The position numbers and the translations under genes are program-made. The notes below the pieces were generated by a model that searched no databases, was not told the DNA's origin, and saw nothing but the letters and a program-made list of their open reading frames with translations. Positions 6,915-12,736 of a stretch of 12,736 bases of DNA are shown here, piece by piece. Every line of letters begins with the position of its first letter. Positions within the stretch are counted from its first letter, which is position 1. The DNA comes from an uncultured Erysipelotrichaceae bacterium (GTDB taxonomy: Bacteria > Bacillota_I > Bacilli_A > RFN20 > CAG-826): assembly GCA_902774655.1 (NCBI GenBank), contig CACYJD010000020.1, forward strand, positions 1 to 12,736, given 5' to 3'.

Positions 6915-7057
6915 ATTAATTTCATAAATTCATACGATTTTAATATTTCTGATATGTTATAAATTCAAAATAATATTCGATGATTTTCATGCAAAAAACA
7001 TATAGGAAGTCCACTATTTTCCCTTTCCTTATATATTTTACGCACGTATGAATAAGA

Positions 7058-7086
7058 GCAATTGCAAAGCAATATAAAAAATTGCT
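7058..7086. promoter_or_regulatory. GCAAT repeats covering the kinase promoter (possible operator)
   Basis: A perfect 8-base palindrome GCAATTGC (7058-7065) overlaps the -35 box. It is followed by AGCAAT (7068-7073) and its inverse ATTGCT (7081-7086), which fill the spacer and touch the -10 box. The same GCAAT word thus appears four times, in both orientations, within about 30 bases of the promoter core. This looks like a cluster of binding half-sites that would block RNA polymerase. The regulator is unknown. Confidence 0.4.
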
Positions 7087-7091
7087 AAAAT
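7062..7091 (+). promoter_or_regulatory. Promoter of the nucleoside kinase gene, extended -10 type
   Basis: TTGCAA (7062-7067) and TAAAAT (7086-7091) are 18 bases apart, and TG at 7083-7084 makes an extended -10. Transcription should begin near 7098, giving a leader of only about 20 bases that holds the ribosome site AAGGAGGT at 7105-7112, 5 bases before the ATG. Confidence 0.65.
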
Positions 7092-7117
7092 ATATTCACT
7101 TAACAAGGAGGTAAACT

Positions 7118-8733
7118 ATGTCATTTACTGTGAAATTTTTAGGCAAGGAAAAAACCTTCGAAAAAAAGGTTAGATTAATCGACTTGCTTGAAAGTGAAGA
7201 CAAAAGTATTGTTTGCGCTAGAGTTAATAAGAGACTTCGTGAGCTTAACTATGAGCTCGATAAAGATGCAACTGTTGAATTTTTAACAGTCACAGATGCT
7301 GACGCAGTCAAAACTTATGAAGCATCACTACGCTATGTCTGTGCAATGGCAATTAATAGACTATATCCAAACATTAAAGTTAGATTTAGCTATAACGTTT
7401 CTAGATCAATCTTTGTTCAAGTCTTAAATGAAGACAAGAAATTTGATAGAAACATGGCTGCCAAAATTGAACAAGAAATGCGCGCAATTGTTAAGTCTGA
7501 TTACCAATTAAAACGTTTCAAACTTTTAAATGAAGATGCTGCAGACTTATATCGCAAACACGGGCTAGACGATAAACTTGCTGTTCTAAAATATCGTCCA
7601 GAACCAACAGTTCACTTATATGAATGTGATGGTTATCTCAACTATATGTATTCACATATGGTACCATCTACAGGTTATTTAACTGACTTTGTTGTTAGAG
7701 CATATCCACCTGGATTAATTCTTCAATATCCTCGTGCAGAATGTGGAGGTAAAATTCCACCATTTGAGGACGCACCAACCTTTGGTAAAACCCTCAAAGA
7801 ATCCCATACTTGGGGTGTTATTGCTGGCGCTGATAGCGTCATCGGCATTAACGAACACATTAAGAGAGATGGTGTTATTGACTTCATTCAATTATGTGAA
7901 GCTAGACACAATAGAATGCTCTCAGATTTAGGCCAAGATATCTGCGACAATATCAATGATATTAGAATGATTTGTATTGCTGGACCATCAAGTTCTGGCA
8001 AAACAACTTTTGCTAATAGACTTAGAATCGAATTACTTTCTAGAGGTGTCCATCCTATTAGAATTTCAATTGATGACTACTATTTAATGGCAATCCTGAC
8101 CTTGAATCAATCGAAGCTCTCGATATCGAGTTATTCAATAAGAATATGCTCGCATTAATCGATGGCGAAGAAGTTCAATTGCCTAAGTTTGATTTCAAAC
8201 TTGGTAAACGTGTTCCTGGTCGTAAACTTAAAGTTGGACCAAACGAACCAATCATTATCGAAGGTATTCACGCTTTGAATGATAGATTAACAACCCTCAT
8301 TCCAAAGCACCAAAAATTCAAAATCTTTATTGCGCCACAAGCACAAATTAACCTTGATAACCACAACCCAATTTCTATTACAGACCTTAGACTTTGTAGA
8401 AGAATTGTCCGTGACTTCAAGTTTAGAAATGCTTCTGCTGAAGAAACAATCTCAATGTGGCCAAGTGTTAGAAGAGGTGAATTTACTTGGATTTATGACA
8501 CACAAGAAGGTGCAAACTTTGTTTATAACTCAATGCTCTCTTATGAACTTTGCGTTATGAAGAAATACGCTCTTCCACTACTCCAAGCAATCACTGATGA
8601 AAGTGAATACTTCCCAGTAGCAGAACGTCTCATCAGAATGCTCAAATACTTTGAAGACATGGATGATCAATGGGTACCATGTAACTCATTAATGAGAGAG
8701 TTCATCGGTGGCTCATGCTACGCTGATGTATGA
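7118..8733 (+). pseudogene. udk: TGS/ThrRS-like nucleoside (uridine) kinase, broken by an internal deletion
   Basis: This is a three-part kinase that would phosphorylate uridine or a similar nucleoside. A TGS-like domain (about residues 1-60) and a ThrRS-like second domain (about 65-250, with VPSTGYLTDF at 182-191) are followed by the P-loop kinase domain. Walker A is GPSSSGKTT (289-297), followed by the DDYY motif (319-322). Just after DDYY the frame is lost and ends in a false tail with a stop at 8156-8158. The correct continuation, NGNPDLESIEALDIELF, starts near 8086 in another frame and runs through EGIHALN and REFIGGS to a TGA at 8731. About nine family residues are missing, and the frame change needs a loss of 3n+1 bases; 28 bases fits both, giving an intact length near 547 residues. 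The promoter and ribosome site are intact. It may be a recent pseudogene or an assembly error. Confidence 0.85.
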
Positions 8734-8739
8734 TAAATC

Positions 8740-8757
8740 AATAGGTTCCCGCCTATT
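8740..8757. repeat. Short inverted repeat just after the kinase stop codon
   Basis: AATAGG and CCTATT form a 6-base stem around a TTCCCG loop, 7 bases after the TGA. It has no T tract and lies 20 bases before the strong terminator, so it may only stabilise the 3' end of the message. Confidence 0.35.
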
Positions 8758-8776
8758 TGAGACAAATTAATAATTT

Positions 8777-8815
8777 AAAACTTCCGACTGTTAATCAATC
8801 GGAAGTTTTATTTTT
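8777..8815. terminator. Bidirectional Rho-independent terminator between convergent genes
   Basis: A perfect 11-base stem, AAAACTTCCGA (8777-8787) with its complement at 8799-8809, closes an 11-base loop and is followed on the plus strand by ATTTTT. It ends the kinase transcript. In the other direction the stem's own TTTT and a following AT-rich run can end the glpK operon, whose last gene stops at 8816-8814. Confidence 0.88.
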
Positions 8816-9890
8816 ATTTCTTCTTAGAGAATACTTCTTTCTCTTTTTTATATACTTGTTCAAGCTCTCCGTAATATACGTTTCTCATATTAAGGAACCT
8901 ATTAGCTTCTTCTTGAGAAATATTGGATAGATAGATCTTTACGAATACTCTTTCAAGTCTTAAGAATGATTCAATGATATTCACTAAAGTAACGTGAAGG
9001 AAGAAATCTTGTCTACTATAGATCAATAATGGTGAGCTATGCGCAATTTCACTAGCCATCTCATATGTTTTTGAATAACTAGATAGATTAGCAACCTTTT
9101 CTACTCCGTCTCTAAAGTTAAGTTTAAATCCTTCGATTTCAGTAGCGCCAGGTACCGCTATTAGCCAGCCATACTCAATATACTTTTTCATATCCTTGGA
9201 TTTAAGAGCAAGTTTAGCCATATTAGCTTTAATCTCAACAAATATTGCGTCAACTTGTTCTTTGTTTGGAATAACACCACGATACGCCATAGCGTAATCC
9301 ATGTGTCTTAAATATGATTTGATAACTTCATCACTATTATTAAATAAGATTTGTAGAATACATTCAGTTTCGTGCAATGTTCTCCAAGTTGAGAATGCTT
9401 CTGTTTCAAAACCAGAAACAATTAATTCAGTCGAGGCTTTAACAATCTTAAAACCTTTACGAAGAATATCTGTAATAATTGTTTCTCTTGGAGAGTCTTT
9501 TTTATATCTAGATAAAATGCCTAAAACAAAATTTAGATATACAGTAAGAGTCGACACCTGAGGGTGATATTTAGATATCTTGGTGTCATTTTGGAAAGAG
9601 AAATGCTCATTGGTAAAATACTTATCTAACGCAATTGAGGCGACTATATGTGCCATTTCCTCTTCGTTAATGTTTTCGTGAGTATCCAAATAGAACCCAT
9701 ATTCATTAATAATATATAAAAGTAAATGTACTGGATTAATAGGAGTCATTTTGCCTAAAGCATTACTTGCGGCAATCTTTTCTCCTTGATAAGAACAATT
9801 TTCATAGAGATCAAAAATAAAATCTTTATTAAGAGAATCGCTTACTCCTAATTGTTGATAAACTACATCAAATTGCTCTTTATTTAACAT
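8814..9890 (-). CDS. Unrecognised 358-residue helical protein, DUF5677-like, in operon with glpK
   Basis: I cannot assign a function. The protein looks soluble and mostly helical, with no signal peptide and no clear membrane segment. Two motifs stand out: GFETEAFSTWRTLHETECIL (160-179) and, further on, SKTYEMASEIAHSSPLL (273-289). This pair, a Trp-Arg-x-x-x-Glu helix and a late Ser-Glu-x-x-His-Ser motif, recalls the DUF5677 group of uncharacterised proteins, a comparison made from memory. The C-terminus is rich in Lys and Glu. The ATG at 9890 lies 2 bases after the glpK stop, with an AAGGA site inside the end of glpK, so it is co-transcribed and probably coupled to glpK. It ends at a bidirectional terminator. 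Its frame is intact, which argues for a real, expressed gene. Confidence 0.85.
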   Translation of the reverse strand: MLNKEQFDVVYQQLGVSDSLNKDFIFDLYENCSYQGEKIAASNALGKMTPINPVHLLLYIINEYGFYLDTHENINEEEMAHIVASIALDKYFTNEHFSFQNDTKISKYHPQVSTLTVYLNFVLGILSRYKKDSPRETIITDILRKGFKIVKASTELIVSGFETEAFSTWRTLHETECILQILFNNSDEVIKSYLRHMDYAMAYRGVIPNKEQVDAIFVEIKANMAKLALKSKDMKKYIEYGWLIAVPGATEIEGFKLNFRDGVEKVANLSSYSKTYEMASEIAHSSPLLIYSRQDFFLHVTLVNIIESFLRLERVFVKIYLSNISQEEANRFLNMRNVYYGELEQVYKKEKEVFSKKK

Positions 9891-9892
9891 AT

Positions 9893-11380
9893 TTATTTCC
9901 TTTTTGGTTTGAACATTCTAGCGGATGCAACAGCTAATTTCCATCCTTCAATTCGTTTTTCAACTTCTTTTGGATCCATCTTTGGTTCATATTTGCAGTC
10001 ATATTCATGGGTCGCTTTAATGTCTTCAACATTTGTCCAATAACCGCTATAAAGTCCCGCCAAATATGCAACACCTAATGCTGTTGTTTCAAGAACTTTT
10101 GGTTTTTTAACTTCAATTTGAAGAATATCAGATTGGAATTGCATCAAAATTGGGTTTGCAGTAGCGCCACCATCAACTCTTAATGATTTAATATCTGCTC
10201 CTGCATCTTTAAGCATGCACTCGAATAAATCATATGATTGATAGGCAATTGCTTCTAATGTCGCTCTAACAATATGGTATTTAGTTGTGGCTCTTGTAAT
10301 ACCAAACATAGCGCCCCTGACTTCGTCATCCCAGTATGGTGTACCAAGACCAACAAATGCAGGAACTACGTAAATACCGTCACTACTTTCGACTTTTCTA
10401 GCTGATTCTTCTGATTCAGAAGCAGTCTTAATTACTTTTAGACCATCTCTTAACCATTGAACTGCTGCGCCGCCAATAAAGACTGAACCTTCAAGAGCAT
10501 AAACAATTTTATTTTTAACTTGCCATGCGACAGTTGTTAATAAACCTTTATCACTTAAAATTGGTTTTGTACCAATATTCATAAGCATAAAACAACCTGT
10601 GCCATAAGTATTTTTAAAGTCGCCGACTTCAAAACAGTTGTGACCGAATAACGAAGCATGCTGGTCACCAGCGTCACCATAAATATGAACATTAGGTGAG
10701 AAGTAACTAGCAACGCCAAAGTCATAACTTGAAGGGCAAACTTGAGGAAGCATTGCCTTTGGGATGTTAAATAATTTAAGTAATTCGTCATCCCACTTCA
10801 TATCAAAAATGTTATATAGAAGAGTACGAGAGGCATTTGTAACATCAGTTAAATGTTTTTTGCCATTGGTCATCTTATAAATTAACCATGTATCAACAGT
10901 ACCAAATAATAGTTCACCATTTTCTGCACGTTTTTGACCATTTTTTATATGGTCTAAAATGTATCTGATTTTACTAGCGGAGAAATAAGGATTAATTAAA
11001 AGACCTGTTTTCTTGTGGATAAAATCCTTTTTGTCTTCTAAAGCATTGCAAATATCAACTGTTTGTCTAGATTGCCAAACAACTGCATTGTAAACAGGGA
11101 TTCCAGTTTTTTTATCCCAAACAATTGTAGTTTCTCTTTGGTTTGTAACACCAATAGAATCAACGCTCTTCATTGTGCAGTTAGCTTTAATTAAAACTTC
11201 ATTAACAACGTCGTTAACGCTAATCCAAATCTTAAGAGGATCTGCTTCAACATAACCTTCGTGTGGATATAAAAGTTCTAGTTCTCTAACAGCACTAGAA
11301 ATGATATGACCAGAATGATCAAATAAGATAGCTCTACTTGAAGTAGTGCCCTGGTCGATGGCTAAAATAAATTTTCTCAT
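9893..11380 (-). CDS. glpK: Glycerol kinase
   Basis: This cytosolic enzyme phosphorylates glycerol to glycerol 3-phosphate with ATP, feeding lipid synthesis or glycolysis. At 495 residues it is typical in length. It opens with the FGGY-kinase phosphate loop AIDQGTTSSRAILFD, and has the glycerol-site stretch GDAGDQHASLFGH followed by KNTYGTGCFML, and the C-terminal adenine-site motif DGGATANPILMQ. In Enterococcus-type enzymes a His in a SYHFYG-like loop is phosphorylated by the sugar phosphotransferase system. Here the matching loop reads ASYFSPN, two residues shorter and without that His, so this control seems absent (alignment from memory). The ATG at 11380 has GGGAG at 11392-11388. No glycerol facilitator or glycerol-phosphate oxidase gene lies nearby; the only operon partner seen is the unknown gene that follows. 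Confidence 0.97.
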   Translation of the reverse strand: MRKFILAIDQGTTSSRAILFDHSGHIISSAVRELELLYPHEGYVEADPLKIWISVNDVVNEVLIKANCTMKSVDSIGVTNQRETTIVWDKKTGIPVYNAVVWQSRQTVDICNALEDKKDFIHKKTGLLINPYFSASKIRYILDHIKNGQKRAENGELLFGTVDTWLIYKMTNGKKHLTDVTNASRTLLYNIFDMKWDDELLKLFNIPKAMLPQVCPSSYDFGVASYFSPNVHIYGDAGDQHASLFGHNCFEVGDFKNTYGTGCFMLMNIGTKPILSDKGLLTTVAWQVKNKIVYALEGSVFIGGAAVQWLRDGLKVIKTASESEESARKVESSDGIYVVPAFVGLGTPYWDDEVRGAMFGITRATTKYHIVRATLEAIAYQSYDLFECMLKDAGADIKSLRVDGGATANPILMQFQSDILQIEVKKPKVLETTALGVAYLAGLYSGYWTNVEDIKATHEYDCKYEPKMDPKEVEKRIEGWKLAVASARMFKPKRK

Positions 11381-11403
11381 GAAAATACTCCCAATTTGAT
11401 TTA

Positions 11404-11439
11404 ATTATAAATCATTTTGGTGAGGTATTTTTTACCAAA
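11404..11439 (-). promoter_or_regulatory. glpK promoter region: perfect -10 with an inverted repeat over the -35 area
   Basis: On the minus strand a perfect TATAAT lies at 11409-11404, 23 bases before the glpK ATG. No good -35 box exists at 16-18 bases. That area instead holds an inverted repeat, TTTGGT (11416-11421) with ACCAAA (11434-11439), and an overlapping GGTA/TACC pair. A consensus -10, a poor -35 and a dyad over the upstream edge suggest a regulated promoter, either activated or repressed. It does not match a catabolite-repression (CRE) site that I can recognise. Confidence 0.5.
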
Positions 11440-11460
11440 TAAGCCCTATATAATCGACTC

Positions 11461-11480
11461 TTTGAGACAAAAGTCCCAAA
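11461..11480. repeat. Inverted repeat in the pepP-glpK gap
   Basis: On the minus strand, TTTGGGAC and GTCTCAAA pair around a TTTT loop, with one G-U pair. It lies between the pepP terminator and the glpK promoter and has no T tract of its own. It may be a secondary termination aid or a regulatory site. Confidence 0.35.
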
Positions 11481-11495
11481 GGCCTTACAAAAATT

Positions 11496-11521
11496 GAAAA
11501 AACCTTGAACAAGTCAAGGTT
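11496..11521 (-). terminator. Rho-independent terminator of pepP
   Basis: A perfect 8-base stem, AACCTTGA (11501-11508) with TCAAGGTT (11514-11521), around a 5-base loop. On the minus strand the stem is followed by a T-rich run. It starts 20 bases after the pepP stop codon and separates pepP from glpK. Confidence 0.88.
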
Positions 11522-11541
11522 CCTTCAACTATTAATATTTC

Positions 11542-12736
11542 TTATTTCCTAGTGGCTAAGAATTTTTCTATATCCTCAACTTTTTTAAGGATATCGCTGG
11601 ATAAGTTAATGCTTCCTGTTGGGGTAATTAAAATATCATCTTCAAGTCTAATTCCGATGCCGTATTCTTTAAAATATAATCCTGGTTCGCAGGTAATTAC
11701 GTTGCCTGGAACTAATGGTTTTGTATAGACATCAACAGCATCATGAGTGTCTAGACCAAGATGATGTGTTGAACCATGATAATAAACTCTTGTGATTTCA
11801 TCTTCACTCTTAATGAATCCTTGTGCTACACATTCTTTGGCTAAGAAATCTTTAGAAAATTTCTTACATTCATCAAGAGTAACACCTGGTCTCATAAATT
11901 CTTGAGTGGCTTTGTTACAATCGTAGACGATCTTATAAATCTTCTTTTGTAACATTGTGTACTTACCATTAATTGGATAAGTTCTAGAAATATCAGCTGA
12001 ATAGTAGTCTCTATTAGCGCCTACATCAAATAGAATTAAATCACCATTCTTAAGAACGCCTTTAGGATTTGGGTAGTGAAGAATAGTTGCATTCTCTCCA
12101 GATGCAACAATGCTATGGAATGCTAATCCGGCATCTTGTTCTTCAAATACATGGAATTCAAATACATTACGCATATTCCATTCGTATTTGCCCGCTTTTA
12201 ATTCCTTCATTGCGTTTAGTAAACCAATTTCAGTTGTTCTAATTGCTTCTTTAATCATCTCAATTTCATCTTGAGATTTAACCATACGTAATTGGGCAAC
12301 TAATGGATAAACATTTTCAACCGTGATTTCAGGATGGGCTTTTTCAATTGTCTTTTTAAAGTCTTTTGTGGTGACTTCTAAATCAATCTTGTTTTCAGGT
12401 TCTAAATCAAGGAAAAGTTTTGAAAATTTATCAAAGCCTTTTCCACTTAAAAATGTTTCAAGTTTGCCTGCAAACGAACCTGTTAACAAAACATTTTTAA
12501 TACCGGATTTATCGGTAGCTTCTTCTGGAGATAAGCGAATACCTGTCCATTTTTCAACATCAGGCTTCTTTTCATCAATAAATAAAAATTCCTTGGAATC
12601 TCCAATTCCTTTGCACAAAATAAGTGTGCTGTTTTCTTGGTCAATACCAGTTAAATAATAAAAGTTACGGTTTGGTTCGAAATCATAATTTTCATCGCCG
12701 GATTTTTTTCTTCCTTGACCGCAGAATAAAACAGCA
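11542..12736 (-). CDS. pepP: Xaa-Pro aminopeptidase (M24B), N-terminus beyond the window
   Basis: This metallopeptidase removes the first residue from peptides whose second residue is proline, in the cytoplasm. The visible 397 residues lack only a short N-terminal piece. The frame stays open to the right edge and reads CGQGRKKSGDENYDF, then RNFYYLTGIDQENS, the usual opening of the aminopeptidase P N-terminal domain. A TTG within this frame at 12618 is therefore not the true start. The catalytic pita-bread domain keeps all five metal ligands of the family: both Asp in FDVGANRDYYSADISRTY, His in THHLGLDTHD, Glu in TCEPGLYF, and Glu in IRLEDDIL. No signal peptide can be judged because the start is missing. 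It ends at its own terminator, separate from glpK. Confidence 0.93.
   Translation of the reverse strand, partial: AVLFCGQGRKKSGDENYDFEPNRNFYYLTGIDQENSTLILCKGIGDSKEFLFIDEKKPDVEKWTGIRLSPEEATDKSGIKNVLLTGSFAGKLETFLSGKGFDKFSKLFLDLEPENKIDLEVTTKDFKKTIEKAHPEITVENVYPLVAQLRMVKSQDEIEMIKEAIRTTEIGLLNAMKELKAGKYEWNMRNVFEFHVFEEQDAGLAFHSIVASGENATILHYPNPKGVLKNGDLILFDVGANRDYYSADISRTYPINGKYTMLQKKIYKIVYDCNKATQEFMRPGVTLDECKKFSKDFLAKECVAQGFIKSEDEITRVYYHGSTHHLGLDTHDAVDVYTKPLVPGNVITCEPGLYFKEYGIGIRLEDDILITPTGSINLSSDILKKVEDIEKFLATRK

Larger units (their letters stand above)
6782..7117. other. Divergent intergenic region between pfp and the nucleoside kinase gene
   Basis: These 336 bases hold the leader and promoter of pfp on the minus strand (6782-6893) and the promoter and ribosome site of the kinase gene on the plus strand (7062-7112). 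Palindromes lie at 6834-6847, 6899-6914 and 7058-7065. The stretch from about 6915 to 7055 is very AT-rich. It shows only a weak, bulged inverted repeat near 7001-7033, no convincing reading frame, no tRNA and no riboswitch that I can recognise. Its length is unusual in a window where most gaps are under 160 bases. Confidence 0.7.

Noticed and set aside
6909..6962. A 17-codon open frame in the divergent intergenic region
   Set aside because: It has no Shine-Dalgarno sequence, no promoter of its own and no recognisable peptide; such short frames are expected by chance.
8075..8160. Programmed ribosomal frameshift in the kinase gene
   Set aside because: A frameshift would keep all residues, but about nine conserved residues are missing between the two parts, and there is no slippery heptamer or downstream pseudoknot that I can see.
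8814..9890. Toxin, antiphage or HEPN nuclease role for the unknown 358-residue protein
   Set aside because: No R-x4-6-H catalytic motif of HEPN nucleases is evident, no antitoxin or defence partner is adjacent, and the gene is coupled to a metabolic gene.
12616..12618. TTG at 12618 as the start of the aminopeptidase gene
   Set aside because: The same frame continues upstream with clearly conserved family sequence (GDENYDF and FYYLTGI), so the real start lies beyond the window.
1..12736. CRISPR array, insertion sequence, tRNA or rRNA gene, phage or integrative element
   Set aside because: No spaced direct repeats, transposase or integrase motifs, cloverleaf or rRNA sequence was seen on either strand. 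The region reads as conserved housekeeping genes.

Overview
The window is an AT-rich, densely packed chromosomal segment from a Gram-positive-type (Bacillota/Mollicutes-related) fermentative bacterium. Supporting signs are strong Shine-Dalgarno sequences of the GGAGG type, Bacilli-like proteins, a pyrophosphate-type phosphofructokinase and an F-type ATP synthase. The standard code is used: TGG encodes Trp throughout, and TGA plausibly ends atpB and the kinase gene. The lineage guess (an uncultured Bacilli or Erysipelotrichia/RF39-like group) is inference. It looks like ordinary core metabolism rather than a mobile or defence region.

Positions 1-5516 (minus strand) carry the ATP synthase operon, transcribed right to left as atpI-like, atpB (a), atpE (c), atpF (b), atpH (delta), atpA (alpha), atpG (gamma) and atpD (beta, cut by the window edge). 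atpC should lie beyond position 1. The c subunit has two glutamates, E25 and E58 (followed by T59), spaced exactly like the ion-binding pair of two-carboxylate Na+ c-rings, which suggests a Na+-coupled enzyme. Its helix-1 glycine motif is degenerate, and the a subunit has an unusual half-channel residue pair.

Positions 5527-6893 (minus strand) hold a PPi-dependent phosphofructokinase gene (pfp) with a clear promoter and a terminator just ahead of the atp operon. Positions 6782-7117 form a 336-base divergent intergenic region with two good promoters and three palindromes placed like operators. On the plus strand at 7118-8733 is a TGS/ThrRS-like nucleoside (uridine) kinase gene, broken by an apparent deletion of about 28 bases just after its DDYY motif. 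It ends at a bidirectional terminator.

On the minus strand again, glpK (11380 to 9893) is followed 2 bases later by an unrecognised 358-residue protein that resembles the DUF5677 group. Upstream of glpK is the terminator of a cytosolic Xaa-Pro aminopeptidase gene (pepP), which runs off the right edge.

Taken together, the genes describe an energy-economical fermenter: PPi-linked glycolysis, glycerol phosphorylation, peptide-end processing, nucleoside salvage and an ion-translocating ATPase. The most interesting points are the two-carboxylate c-ring, the broken kinase, the glpK-linked unknown gene and the promoter-proximal palindromes. I found no convincing new multi-gene system.
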